64,000 nucleotides of DNA from Saccharothrix tamanrassetensis (GCF_014203665.1 NZ_JACHJN010000009.1:290124-354123); one strand, 5' to 3'. Counted from the stretch's first letter, positions 36,157 through 44,454 are shown. Notes: generated from the sequence alone by a model not told the origin. Numbers and translations are program-made.

Positions 36157-37575
36157 TCACGCGACACGCGACAGGACGACGGCTGTTCCCAGCGTCACCT
36201 CGGGGTAAAAGGCGATGATCTTCTCCGCAAGCTGACCTGCGAGCGGGTGACGACCGTGGGACTCACTCAGCGCGCGGTGGAAATCTACGAGGTAGCGGAC
36301 GTAGCGGCTGGACTGGAGAGCTCCGGTCGTTTCGATCGCCTGGATAGCGAGAGCTGCGGCTTCATCGACATCGCCGTTCGTGAGAGCCCCGGCCGCTGAC
36401 ACCATCCCGATGAACGCCCTGGTCCGTGGCGGTGTGTCGTCCGGAGCGACGGCGAGATCCGCGAACCGGCGAACCTCGGCGGGCCGTCCGAGGTCTCGGA
36501 AACCGTGGGCGGCCTCGCCGGCCAGCTCGGCGGCGGTGAAGTACCGAATCCACTCGGGCTCGTTGGCCGGGTCGAACTTGCTGAACGCGAGTTCGGCCCT
36601 GGCCAGGACGCGGGCGAACTCCTGGCCTTCCCCGCTGCTCGCCAACGCCCGTGCTTCCATCGCCAGGAGCATCGAGCTCACTGCCGGGGTGGCGAGTCCT
36701 TGGGCTGCGGTCTGAGCGGCGCGGGCGAACTGGACCGCGTCGCTGTGGCGTCCGAGGTAGTTCGCCTGGTGGCTGAGGTTCGAGAGGAGCCGCGCTCCTG
36801 TGACCGGGCTTTCGGCTTCACGCGCCAGGCGTAGCCCTTGGATGAAGTAGCGCTGAGCTGCGGCGTGTCGTCCGGCGTCATAGGCGCTCCAGCCGAGTAG
36901 CTGTGCCACGTCGGCGGCGGCGCTGAACAGCTCCCGCCGGACCGGTGCGGGGTGGGCCTGGCGCAGCAGGGGCGCGATCTCGGTCTTGAAGTAGAACAAG
37001 AGCATCCGCCGGACGTGTCCGCCGCCGAACTTGAAGTCGAGGTCCATGAGGTGCGCGGCGGTCGTGCGGATCGCTGCCGCCGCTGTGGCTCCGGAGTGCA
37101 TGGCGGGGTCGTCCGCCGCTGCGACCTGCAACCGGTCTCCGAACAGGTAGCCCGTGATGGCCCCTGACGTGGATGCCGGGTTCCACGTGGCGCTCAGCAG
37201 GCTGGGTTGGTCTTCGAGGTCGGCAGCGGTGAGCTTGCCGAGCTGGTCGAGCGCCGTGGACGAGCTCACGGGGTACTCGGCGGCGTCTGCCGTGGCGTCG
37301 GTGCCGACAGGTTGAAGGCCTCCGGTGAACCCGATGTCTTCGGGCTTGACCAACCTGCCCAGCTTCGCGCCCAAGGCAAGAGCTATGTACTGCTGCGTAG
37401 CGGCCTTGGGGCTCGTCCCATCCAGCCAGCGTTTCACCGACACGTGGTCGGCCGCGATGGTCTCGCCATCGCGCGCAGCGAGTTCGCGCACCCGTGCGGC
37501 CAAGCCCTTGTTGCTGACCCCGGCTTCCCGCATCACCGCCGCCAGGAGCCGGTTCGGTTCCTTCGTCACAGCCAT
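36157..37575 (-). CDS. Regulator with N-terminal HTH and TPR-like repeats
   Basis: The 472-residue protein starts with a helix-turn-helix-like segment (LAAVMREAGVSNKGLAARV, then DHVSVKRWLDGTSP) and continues with helical repeats from about residue 190 to 450. It is akin to actinomycete XRE-TPR/NsdA-like regulators. Its promoter region holds five CACCCC boxes (37601-37677), possibly its own operator. It is divergent from a small gene at 37699. Confidence 0.85.
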   Translation of the reverse strand: MAVTKEPNRLLAAVMREAGVSNKGLAARVRELAARDGETIAADHVSVKRWLDGTSPKAATQQYIALALGAKLGRLVKPEDIGFTGGLQPVGTDATADAAEYPVSSSTALDQLGKLTAADLEDQPSLLSATWNPASTSGAITGYLFGDRLQVAAADDPAMHSGATAAAAIRTTAAHLMDLDFKFGGGHVRRMLLFYFKTEIAPLLRQAHPAPVRRELFSAAADVAQLLGWSAYDAGRHAAAQRYFIQGLRLAREAESPVTGARLLSNLSHQANYLGRHSDAVQFARAAQTAAQGLATPAVSSMLLAMEARALASSGEGQEFARVLARAELAFSKFDPANEPEWIRYFTAAELAGEAAHGFRDLGRPAEVRRFADLAVAPDDTPPRTRAFIGMVSAAGALTNGDVDEAAALAIQAIETTGALQSSRYVRYLVDFHRALSESHGRHPLAGQLAEKIIAFYPEVTLGTAVVLSRVA

Positions 37576-37600
37576 CTGATCACCCTCTACACGTGGGTGC

Positions 37601-37677
37601 GCACCCCATCACGCACACCCCGTGCACCCCCTTCGTGTCCTGATGCACCCCTATGAGCACACTGTCACACACCCCGT
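37601..37677. promoter_or_regulatory. Array of five CACCCC (GGGGTG) boxes upstream of the TPR regulator
   Basis: CACCCC follows GC, CA, TG, TG and CA at 37602, 37616, 37625, 37646 and 37670, within 77 bases and directly before the start of the regulator gene. The repeats all face the same way. Such iterated boxes suggest a multi-site operator or an iteron-like binding region. Confidence 0.5.
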
Positions 37678-37698
37678 GACCTGGCGTTTGCTGTTCCT

Positions 37699-37878
37699 AT
37701 GACAGATAAGCCAAGCGAGTTGGAAGTCATCCGCGACCGGCTCCGGTGCATCGCCGACGAAGTGTCCGGGCTCAGCGAGGCTGTTGGTCGACTGGAGCGG
37801 CGCCGCCGCCTTCGAGTCGTTCCACCCGTTGACGCAGGTCAGCGACTGCGGAGCCGAGATCATCGAGAGCCTTCATGA
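37699..37878 (+). CDS. Small hypothetical protein (59 aa), partly antisense to gntR
   Basis: The frame begins MTDKPSELEVIRDRLRCIAD with a coiled-coil-like first half and a basic second half (RLERRRRLRVVPP). Its last 107 bases are antisense to the 3' end of the gntR gene. The first half lies in otherwise free sequence and has a plausible amphipathic pattern. No family was recognised, and the overlap lowers confidence. Confidence 0.35.
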   Translation: MTDKPSELEVIRDRLRCIADEVSGLSEAVGRLERRRRLRVVPPVDAGQRLRSRDHREPS

Positions 37879-38140
37879 CGTCGGCAGTGGTCACGGGCGG
37901 CGCGGTGGCGTCGGGGTTGCGGACGTATACCCCGACGTTCGGGATGCGGGTGATCCACCCTTCTTCGACCAGGACCGCCAGGGACCGCTGCACGGTGGCG
38001 TTGGTGGTGCCGTACTCGGCGGCGAGTTGTCGAACCGGGGCCAGACGTTCCCCTGGTCGCAGGTCGCCACCCGCGATCTTGCTCGCGATCTTGGCAGCCA
38101 CCTGTTGATAAGGGTGACCAGGCGAGGCTTCGAGATCCAT
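37772..38140 (-). CDS. GntR-family repressor (KorSA-like)
   Basis: The 122-residue protein is a winged helix of GntR type (PYQQVAAKIASKIAGGDLRP, then RQLAAEYGTTNATVQRSLAVL) followed by a short coiled coil (DLGSAVADLRQRVERLE) instead of a ligand domain. This matches KorSA-like repressors that control transfer and replication genes of AICEs. Palindromic sites at 38199-38243 lie between it and the divergent regulatory gene. Confidence 0.88.
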   Translation of the reverse strand: MDLEASPGHPYQQVAAKIASKIAGGDLRPGERLAPVRQLAAEYGTTNATVQRSLAVLVEEGWITRIPNVGVYVRNPDATAPPVTTADVMKALDDLGSAVADLRQRVERLEGGGAAPVDQQPR

Positions 38141-38198
38141 GCGCGCAGGTTAGCGAGGCTGTACTAGCGCGTGCGAGCACCACTCGAACGGAGTAGTG

Positions 38199-38243
38199 AC
38201 GTACTAGTACGTATGAGGTCTACTGGTTCTAGTACGTATCAGG
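38199..38243. promoter_or_regulatory. GTACTAGTAC-type operators between gntR and the transfer region
   Basis: ACGTACTAGTACGT (38199-38212) is a perfect 14-base palindrome followed by ATGAG. CTAGTACGTATCAGG (38229-38243) repeats CTAGTACGTAT. A further GTACTAG lies at 38161-38167. The cluster sits immediately upstream of both divergent starts, as expected for a KorSA/GntR operator. Confidence 0.75.
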
Positions 38244-38265
38244 CGCGAGCGCGGAGGTTCTTGAG

Positions 38266-38664
38266 ATGGCGTTGCAGGACTTGCCGGTGATGTTGAGCGG
38301 ATTCCGGCTGATGATCACTGAGGCTCCGGCCGTGAAGATGAAGGAGCTGGAGGACGGCTCGGTGACTCCGGTCGTGGACCGGGTGTCGGGTCAGGAGCAG
38401 TACGTGGTGACGGTGTTCGCGAAGCCGTTGCCGGTGGATGGTCGGCGTGCCGGCAAGGGGGAGGAGATCCGGGTCAACCTGCCGGGTGACCCCGGTGAGG
38501 GGTTCGAAGAGGGGATGTACGTGGAGCTGGTGAACGCGGTGGTGAACACGTACGAGATCCCGGACCGGAACAACCCCCGTGTGATCGCGTCGGCGGGCCT
38601 GTGGTTCAAGGCGGCCGGGTTGAAGCCGGCGGTGCGCCCTTCGGTGGTGCCGAACGCGGCCTGA
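38266..38664 (+). CDS. SCO3933-like regulatory protein of AICEs
   Basis: The 132-residue protein has a beta-rich sequence with QYVVTVFAKPLP, GEEIRVNLPGDPGEGFEEG and VIASAGLWFKAAGLKPAV. It resembles small conserved proteins placed next to KorSA in Streptomyces elements (SCO3933 family). Its molecular role is not established. GGAGG precedes the ATG. The operator cluster lies directly upstream, so it is probably repressed by the divergent GntR protein. Confidence 0.7.
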   Translation: MALQDLPVMLSGFRLMITEAPAVKMKELEDGSVTPVVDRVSGQEQYVVTVFAKPLPVDGRRAGKGEEIRVNLPGDPGEGFEEGMYVELVNAVVNTYEIPDRNNPRVIASAGLWFKAAGLKPAVRPSVVPNAA

Positions 38665-38756
38665 CGTGCCGTTCGTGTTCACCTCCCTTTGAGTTGATTC
38701 CCTAAGCCGTTTTTCTGGGCTGCTTGTTCCTTGAGAATTCCACAGTGGGTAGAGCC

Positions 38757-38903
38757 ATGCCTGAATCCGGCGCACTTTGTGTGGTGTGCCGGGATGTTCG
38801 GCGGTGTCAGGGGTGTGTTGAACGGCTCCTGACATCTGCCGTGTGTCCCGTGTGGATTGGAGGCATGAATGGCGCTGTCGTGGCGTTTGCAGAATGCCGC
38901 TGA
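38757..38903 (+). CDS. Small CxxC protein (48 aa), possible zinc knuckle
   Basis: The frame encodes MPESGALCVVCRDVRRCQGC near its N-terminus, giving two CxxC pairs 5 residues apart, a compact metal-binding pattern. It overlaps the first 35 bases of the next gene in another frame. The ribosome site is weak (GTAGAG). The 200-base gap it occupies otherwise holds no gene. Small zinc-binding proteins are common beside AICE transfer genes. Confidence 0.4.
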   Translation: MPESGALCVVCRDVRRCQGCVERLLTSAVCPVWIGGMNGAVVAFAECR

Positions 38904-39231
38904 AGCTGCGTTAGGCACAGTGATGAACGAGGTCGGCGCTCACTGTAGGCCGATGAACTGGTCGGTCGACCAGTGGCATGGGTCGGACAGCCGGATCCAT
39001 TTGTCAGGGTTTCCGGGTGGCGACTACGACGATGAGGAGGGTCTGACGGTAGCGGCCGAATGGGTATCCGCGTTGGGCCTGACCGCGCGTTCGGATCTGT
39101 CTGGCTTCGGCGTGGTCCGGTACTCGGGAGTCGTGGGGGATGACGTGGTGGTCATGGTCTGGGCGGTTGCCGATCGTGAGGTGTTCGAAGGGAGGAGGGC
39201 CGCGGGTGTCCGGTGTCAACAGGCGGGCTGA
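38869..39231 (+). CDS. Hypothetical protein of the transfer region (120 aa)
   Basis: The ATG at 38869 has GGAGG 6 bases upstream. The product starts with a helical segment (WRLQNAAEAALGTVMNEVG) and continues with mixed strands (VVGDDVVVMVWAVADRE). No family was recognised. Its 3' end overlaps the next gene by 26 bases, indicating a tightly packed unit upstream of traB. Confidence 0.65.
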   Translation: MALSWRLQNAAEAALGTVMNEVGAHCRPMNWSVDQWHGSDSRIHLSGFPGGDYDDEEGLTVAAEWVSALGLTARSDLSGFGVVRYSGVVGDDVVVMVWAVADREVFEGRRAAGVRCQQAG

Positions 39232-39466
39232 GCAGCGGTACGGGAACCTGGTCAACTCGATGGACTTCGTGACCGAACAACTCGGTCCGATCGGGAAGCT
39301 GATCGACAGGATGAGGGACAACCCGGCTCCGCCTGGTTCGTGGCGGGTGACCCCACCGGACGAGCTGAAGAAGATGCTCGCCGCAGTCCAGACCAAGTTG
39401 ACCGCGTTGAAGGACACGGCGGTCAAGTACGAGACCGAACTGAAGACCCGTGAGTGGAAGGTCTGA
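39206..39466 (+). CDS. Hypothetical protein (86 aa), helical
   Basis: The GTG at 39206 is preceded by GGAGGAGG. The sequence is largely alpha-helical (MDFVTEQLGPIGKLIDRM, then a lysine-rich coiled-coil-like LKKMLAAVQTKLTALKD). No family was recognised. It is adjacent, without gap, to the next small gene. Confidence 0.6.
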   Translation: MSGVNRRAEQRYGNLVNSMDFVTEQLGPIGKLIDRMRDNPAPPGSWRVTPPDELKKMLAAVQTKLTALKDTAVKYETELKTREWKV

Positions 39467-39694
39467 ATGGTCGTGTCGAATCAGTTGAATCTGGCGCTGG
39501 AATGTGTCGATAAGGCGATGGCGCAACTGCGTGTGGCGTTGCGGGACGTGCCGTATCGGCGTGAGGGCTTCCGATCCGATCACACGGCGTTCGTCAAGTC
39601 CATGGCACAACTGCGGGTGGCGTTGTCCTATTCCCGTTCGCAGCTCGAATCGCCTTCGGCGCGTCGCCGGCGGCGAGGTAGTCCGCGCACCTAG
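39467..39694 (+). CDS. Hypothetical protein (75 aa) with an internal repeat
   Basis: The ATG directly follows the previous stop. The helix MAQLRVAL occurs twice (about residues 18-25 and 46-53), indicating an internal duplication of a short helix. The C-terminus is strongly basic (SARRRRRGSPR), so the protein could contact DNA or membrane. It precedes traB by 76 bases. Confidence 0.55.
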   Translation: MVVSNQLNLALECVDKAMAQLRVALRDVPYRREGFRSDHTAFVKSMAQLRVALSYSRSQLESPSARRRRRGSPRT

Positions 39695-39770
39695 CGCACC
39701 AATCAAACCAACGTTCGGCAACGGCCGGTCACCTGCACGGGTGGTTGGCCGTTGCCCTGCCTGAGGGGAA

Positions 39771-41159
39771 ATGACTATGTCGAAGTCGGTGGTGGGGACG
39801 TCCCGGCGTTCCCCAGGGTGGGAGTTCCGCACAGTGCGGTGGTTGGTTCGCCATCCCGGTGGGGTGGCCGGCGGTGGTGGGTTGGGGGCCGCGTTGGTCG
39901 AGCTGGGCGCGACTGCGACCGGGGGAATCGTCGGCGGGGCGGCCTTGGGTACGGCTGCGTGGTACCGGGGGCATCCGGACTCGTTCGACGCGTGGGCGGC
40001 CCCGGTGCTGCGGGCTTGGCGTCGCCGGTGGGCCGGTGCCTATACCGGTCGCAGGTGGGTGGGGCTGATGGGCTCGTGCGAGTTGACGAAGACGCATCAC
40101 AGGACGGGGGAAGTCCTGGTGCCGCGTGTGTTGCGGGTGCGGTCGTGGTCGGCGTCGATCGACACGGTCAGGGTGCGCATGGTGCCTGGTCAGGCGCTGC
40201 GGGCGTTCTCCGCCGTGCTGCCGGAGCTGGCGGCCACGTTGAAGGCCGAACGGGTCGCGGTCGAGCAGGGCAAGCCCGGTGAGGTGGTGTTGATCGTCCA
40301 GCGGGACGAACCGTTCACGCACGTCATCCCGGCACCGGAGATGCCAGAGTCTTCCGACGCGGTGGACCTGCGGTCGCTGTGCCTGGGGGAGACGGAGCTG
40401 GGCGGTGAGTGGCGTGAGCCGCTGATCGGCACCCAACATCTGACCGCCGGCGCGACCGGAGCGGGGAAGAACTCGGTGGTGATGGCCAAGCTGCGGGCGG
40501 TCGCGCCGATGATCCGTGACGGCCTGGTCCGGCCGTGGGTGTGTGACCCGAAGCTGTTCGAGTTCGTCGCGCTCAAGCCGATCCTCGACGGCCGGTATGC
40601 CGACACTCCGGAGGACTGCGCCGAGCTGATCGCGCGATTCGTGGACAACATGGGCCGCAAGCAGAAGCGGTTGCAGCGCAAGCGGAAGCGGTCGGTGCCG
40701 GTGTCGCGGGAGAACCCGGTCGACTGGCTGATCATCGATGAGGTCGGGTTCCTTCTGGCCTACAACGCCGAGTATGCGCACGAGATCACCTCGGCGTGCT
40801 CGGTGATCTCCAGCATGGGCCGTGCTACCAACGACATCCTCGACGTCTACGTGCAGGAACCGTCCAAGGACGTCGTGCCCATCCGGGACCTGCTCCCGCA
40901 CCGGGTGTGTCTGCGCGTCACCAGCGAGCGACACCCTGACATGGTCCTCGGGGACGGTGCCCGCGAACGAGGCGCGATCGCGGACGAGATCCCTGCCGAC
41001 GAGTCCAGCGCGGGTATCGGGTTCCGCGTCGACTCCCGCTCGCGCATCCCGCGACGGGTGCGTGCGGCCTACACCTCCGATGCCGACGTTGACGCCCTGG
41101 TGGCGTTCGTCAAGGCCGGACCCGCCGACTCCGGTCCGGGTCTGCGCGCGGTCGCCTGA
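39771..41159 (+). CDS. FtsK/SpoIIIE-type DNA translocase, TraB/TraSA-like
   Basis: The 462-residue protein has a glycine-rich hydrophobic N-terminal segment (about 30-65) for membrane association and a motor domain. Walker A reads GATGAGKNS (227-235) and Walker B WLIIDE (about 322-327). In AICEs one such hexameric motor pumps double-stranded DNA between mycelial compartments, replacing a type IV system. The usual Ser/Thr after the Walker lysine is Asn, followed by Ser, as in other Tra variants. ATGs at 39771 and 39777 are both possible. Confidence 0.9.
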   Translation: MTMSKSVVGTSRRSPGWEFRTVRWLVRHPGGVAGGGGLGAALVELGATATGGIVGGAALGTAAWYRGHPDSFDAWAAPVLRAWRRRWAGAYTGRRWVGLMGSCELTKTHHRTGEVLVPRVLRVRSWSASIDTVRVRMVPGQALRAFSAVLPELAATLKAERVAVEQGKPGEVVLIVQRDEPFTHVIPAPEMPESSDAVDLRSLCLGETELGGEWREPLIGTQHLTAGATGAGKNSVVMAKLRAVAPMIRDGLVRPWVCDPKLFEFVALKPILDGRYADTPEDCAELIARFVDNMGRKQKRLQRKRKRSVPVSRENPVDWLIIDEVGFLLAYNAEYAHEITSACSVISSMGRATNDILDVYVQEPSKDVVPIRDLLPHRVCLRVTSERHPDMVLGDGARERGAIADEIPADESSAGIGFRVDSRSRIPRRVRAAYTSDADVDALVAFVKAGPADSGPGLRAVA

Positions 41160-41208
41160 CCGCTTCCCTTACCCACCAAGTTTTTCCTCGCACCTGTGGA
41201 GCCTTGTC

Positions 41209-41691
41209 ATGCCTTGCAACAGTTCCCGGTCATTGGACCGGATCATCCGTACCGTGCGTTCGCTGATGCGTTCACACGGCCTGCCGCGCCCGGATCGACT
41301 GCTGATTTCCGCCCCGTCGCGGTCGGTGCACCTGGAGTTCAGTTCCGGTACCGCGCCCGACCGGTTGGCGGCGCTGCTGCTCTGGTCGACCCAGTTGGAG
41401 GGCGTCCGGTTGACGTGGACACTGCGGCCGGACCGCACGCTGACCGTGGCCGCGACCGCCCGAACCGCGGCCGGCCTGTCCTTCGGGCTGACCGCCTCGG
41501 CTGCCGTCACTGACCTCGACGGCATCCCTTCCGGAGAGCGCGAGAGCGCCCTGGTGGTGCTCGCGGGGATGTTCCGCCTGGCGCCCATGGTGGTCGAGCC
41601 CGTGACCTTCGAGGAGGTAGCCCGCTTGGTCCATCTCGGCCGCGCGGTCGCTCGCCGTCGCCTGGTCGCGTCCGGGGCGGTGGCGGCATGA
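41209..41691 (+). CDS. Hypothetical protein (160 aa) of the transfer region
   Basis: The ATG at 41209 follows a 50-base gap after traB. The product has a basic amphipathic N-terminal helix (DRIIRTVRSLMRSHGLPRP), a middle beta region and a C-terminal segment FEEVARLVHLGRAVARRRL. No family was recognised. It overlaps the Wbl gene by four bases (ATGA), so the two are cotranslated. Confidence 0.65.
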   Translation: MPCNSSRSLDRIIRTVRSLMRSHGLPRPDRLLISAPSRSVHLEFSSGTAPDRLAALLLWSTQLEGVRLTWTLRPDRTLTVAATARTAAGLSFGLTASAAVTDLDGIPSGERESALVVLAGMFRLAPMVVEPVTFEEVARLVHLGRAVARRRLVASGAVAA

Positions 41692-42029
41692 CCAGGACCG
41701 ACCACCCTGGTTACCACGGCTATCGCGCCCTGATGTTGGCCCTGTTCGGCAGCTCAGGCCAACCTCCTGCCTGGCGGGACCAGGCGGCGTGCAAGGGGCA
41801 AGACCCCGAACGGTTCTTCAGGCCAAGCCACCACGGCCAACAGGACGCGGCGACGGTGTGCGCGGGCTGCCCGGTCCTCGACCGATGCCGAGAAGACCAG
41901 ATCGGTTGGGAAGCACGGGGGCCGGCTGCACGGCGTTACCGCCCTACCGGCGTCGTCGGCGGTCTGACCGGCCGTGAACGCCACGCCGTCCACTACCCGG
42001 CATCCGGCCTGCGGAAGGACGCCGCCTGA
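41688..42029 (+). CDS. WhiB-like (Wbl) iron-sulfur regulator on the element
   Basis: The 113-residue protein contains the Wbl cluster ligands: one cysteine in QAACKG and three in VCAGCPVLDRC, then GVVGGLTGRER, where the usual G-[VI]-W-G-G turn has Val instead of Trp. Wbl proteins bind a 4Fe-4S cluster and act with sigma factors. Element-borne copies may tune host development or transfer. It overlaps the preceding gene and the following 24-codon frame. Confidence 0.88.
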   Translation: MTRTDHPGYHGYRALMLALFGSSGQPPAWRDQAACKGQDPERFFRPSHHGQQDAATVCAGCPVLDRCREDQIGWEARGPAARRYRPTGVVGGLTGRERHAVHYPASGLRKDAA

Positions 42030-42103
42030 TGTTGCAGTTCGCGATTCCCGTGAGGCTCCGCACCCTCGGCCGACTGCTGATCCGGGCCGCACGCGACAGC
42101 TAG
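42029..42103 (+). CDS. Possible 24-residue peptide after wbl
   Basis: The ATG overlaps the wbl stop (TGATG), giving MLQFAIPVRLRTLGRLLIRA and a short end. The peptide is amphipathic and basic. It may serve only to couple translation or may be chance. Confidence 0.25.
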   Translation: MLQFAIPVRLRTLGRLLIRAARDS

Positions 42104-42144
42104 CCCCATCAGCCATCTGCGACTGCTGAAAGGAGGTGAAACCG

Positions 42145-42996
42145 TTGTCTCGCAGGCACAAGGACACCAATGAGCCGGACGAGACACGGGCCGTGCGGCG
42201 GCTGCGTGCCCGCCTCGCCGAGTCGCACCAACTCCACGGACTTGCCGAAGACCCGCTGCTGCACGCCGTGCGACTCGAACGCTTCCGCGTCTCGATCACC
42301 CGCTCCATGTGGTTCTTCCTCGCGCTCGGTCTGGGGTTCACCACCACGGGCGTGCACGAGTTCCTGGCCGGACGCCTCGCACCGACAGATCCGATGTGGT
42401 GGGGCTCCTGGCTGGTGGAACCTGGCTTGGCCGGAATCCTGGTCACCCTCCTGCGTTGGGAAGCCGAAATGCTCTCGCGCGGCCTGGCCGTCGACGCCCG
42501 GCCCGTGCTGTGGCTGAAGCGCCTCCTGCTCGGCGCAACCCTCGTCACCAACGTGTGGGCCGCATTGCGCCCCGCCTTCGGGCCGGTCAACACCGGGATG
42601 GTGTTCCTACACCTGGTCATCCCGCTGGTGGTGTTCCTCATCGCCGAAGTGATGCCGGTAATCCAACACCGCTGTAACGCCGCCAAAGACCGAGCCCTTG
42701 CCGCCGCAGACCCCACCACCACACCGACGTCACGACCGGTGCCTACCTCGGCCGCCGTGCCCCCGGCCTCCTCGGCCGCACCGTTGGCACCCAGGATGCC
42801 GGTCAAGCTTCCGGCCCACCTGCAACAGCAGCTCGCCGAGAAAGCGGCACAGGTCCGTGCAGAGGACCGCACCATCACCCCTGCCGACGTGCAGGACGCG
42901 GTCAACGTTCCCGACGCCTACGCAGCCCGTCTCGCCGAACAACTGAACGCCGCGACCACGGCCACCAACGGCCAACCCGTTGCTGCGCAGGGTTGA
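42145..42996 (+). CDS. SpdB-like membrane protein (DUF2637 type)
   Basis: The 283-residue protein has four hydrophobic segments between about residues 53 and 165 (for example MWFFLALGLGFTTTGVHEFL) and a Pro/Thr/Ala-rich then charged C-terminal half. DUF2637/SpdB proteins assist intramycelial spread of AICEs and plasmids. I chose the TTG at 42145 because AAGGAGG lies 8 bases upstream; the in-frame GTG at 42136 is inside that ribosome site. Confidence 0.8.
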   Translation: MSRRHKDTNEPDETRAVRRLRARLAESHQLHGLAEDPLLHAVRLERFRVSITRSMWFFLALGLGFTTTGVHEFLAGRLAPTDPMWWGSWLVEPGLAGILVTLLRWEAEMLSRGLAVDARPVLWLKRLLLGATLVTNVWAALRPAFGPVNTGMVFLHLVIPLVVFLIAEVMPVIQHRCNAAKDRALAAADPTTTPTSRPVPTSAAVPPASSAAPLAPRMPVKLPAHLQQQLAEKAAQVRAEDRTITPADVQDAVNVPDAYAARLAEQLNAATTATNGQPVAAQG

Positions 42997-43030
42997 TCCG
43001 ATCGGCCAGCAGTCCACAGCAGCAGACACC

Positions 43031-43072
43031 AGCGGGGCATGACCAGCATCACCGGTCGTGCCCCGCTTTTTC
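43031..43072 (+). terminator. Terminator between spdB-like and rep genes
   Basis: AGCGGGGCATGACC (43031-43044) pairs with GGTCGTGCCCCGCT (43054-43067) with one T-G pair, and the stem is followed by a run of five Ts. It includes the ATG at 43039, which is therefore unlikely to be the rep start. Confidence 0.85.
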
Positions 43073-43107
43073 GTCGTTCTCCACCACTACCGGGAAGGGG
43101 GAGCCTT

Positions 43108-44454
43108 TTGGTCTTCACGCTTCAAGATCGCATTGCGGACAGGGTCCGGCGGGCTGACTACCGGGATTGGCGCGACAAGGTCACCGCCATCGGCGGGTGT
43201 GCCCAGCCGATCCGGCTGTTCGGGGCCTGGCAGCTCCACAACCAGGACAGCAGCACGGTGTTGGCGCACCTGGGCGGGGACGTGATGGTGCCCTGCGGCA
43301 ACCGCCGTGCCTCGGTCTGCCCCGCTTGTTCGGATCGGTACGCCGCTGATGCCTATCACCTGATGAGGGCGGGCCTGGCCGGCGGAAGCAAAGGCGTCCC
43401 GGTCACGGTCGCCGAGAAGCCCCGTGTGTTCGCCACGCTGACCGCTCCGTCGTTCGGCGCGGTCCACAACCGGCCCACCACCCCGGCGGGCAAGGCCCGG
43501 CACTGCACCGGGTGCGGCCAGTTCCACCACCCGGACGACCCGCGTCTCGGCGGCCCTGTCGACCCGGACGGCTACGACTACATCGGGGCGGTGCTGTGGC
43601 AGGCACACGCCGGGAAGTTGTGGCACCGGTTCACCATCGCCCTACGCCGCGCCCTCGCCCGTGCTGCCGGGCTGACCGTGCGGGACTTCCGACACCACGC
43701 ACGGATCTCGTACGCCAAAGTCGCCGAGTACCAGCGGCGCGGCCTGGTCCACTTCCACGCCGTGATCCGGGTCGACGGCCCGGACGGCTCCACCGACCCT
43801 GCCCCGGCCTGGGCGACGGTGGACCTGGTGGACCACGCGGTACGGGCCGCTGCCCGGTCGGTGCTGGTCCGGTCCCACCGACCGGACGGGACCGTGCTGG
43901 ATCTGGCCTGGGGTGACCAGGTCGACGTGCGCCCGATCAGGGCCAGCTCGGCGGGGGAGTTGGAGGACCGGGCGGGCGCGGTAAGTGACGCCCGGTTGGC
44001 CGGCTACGTGGCCAAGTACGCCACCAAAGGCACCGGAGCACGCGACACCCCCGACCGGCCCATCCGGTCACAGCTCGACATCGACCACCTCCGGGTGTCG
44101 ACACATCACCGACGCATGATCCAAACCGCCTGGGACCTCGGCGACCTCGGCTTCTACGCAGAACTCAACCTGCGGAAATGGGCACACATGCTCGGGTTCC
44201 GGGGCCACTTCCTGACGAAGTCCAAGCACTACTCAACGACCTTCAAGCGCATCCGCGAAGACCGGCGGGCGTTCCGGGCGGCCGAAGTCCTCGAACGCCT
44301 CGGCCTCGAAGCCGACTCGGTGATCGTCGTCAACGACTGGGCCTACAGCGGCTCCGGCTACGCCAACGACGCCGAACGCGAACTAGCCGCAGCCCTCGCC
44401 GAACGACTCCGCAACCAACGACAACGCAAATACACAGAGGAGGTAGCAGCATGA
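43108..44454 (+). CDS. RepSA-like replication initiator (HUH type)
   Basis: The 448-residue protein has two cysteine clusters (VPCGNRRASVCPACSDRY and HCTGCGQFHH), the HUH-like motif LVHFHAVIR, and the tyrosine motif YVAKYATKGTGA. These match rolling-circle initiators of AICE type (RepSA/RepAM), which nick a double-strand origin for replication after excision. The TTG at 43108 follows GAAGGGGGAG and is preferred over an ATG at 43039 located inside a terminator. It overlaps the excisionase gene by four bases. Confidence 0.88.
   Translation: MVFTLQDRIADRVRRADYRDWRDKVTAIGGCAQPIRLFGAWQLHNQDSSTVLAHLGGDVMVPCGNRRASVCPACSDRYAADAYHLMRAGLAGGSKGVPVTVAEKPRVFATLTAPSFGAVHNRPTTPAGKARHCTGCGQFHHPDDPRLGGPVDPDGYDYIGAVLWQAHAGKLWHRFTIALRRALARAAGLTVRDFRHHARISYAKVAEYQRRGLVHFHAVIRVDGPDGSTDPAPAWATVDLVDHAVRAAARSVLVRSHRPDGTVLDLAWGDQVDVRPIRASSAGELEDRAGAVSDARLAGYVAKYATKGTGARDTPDRPIRSQLDIDHLRVSTHHRRMIQTAWDLGDLGFYAELNLRKWAHMLGFRGHFLTKSKHYSTTFKRIREDRRAFRAAEVLERLGLEADSVIVVNDWAYSGSGYANDAERELAAALAERLRNQRQRKYTEEVAA

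Noticed and set aside
41209..41691. The longer frame from 40822 as the start of this gene
   Set aside because: The extra 129 codons lie inside traB and read as Ser/Arg/Pro-rich shadow sequence.
43039..43107. ATG at 43039 as the start of the replication initiator
   Set aside because: It lies inside a terminator hairpin with a T-run, while the TTG at 43108 has a good ribosome site.
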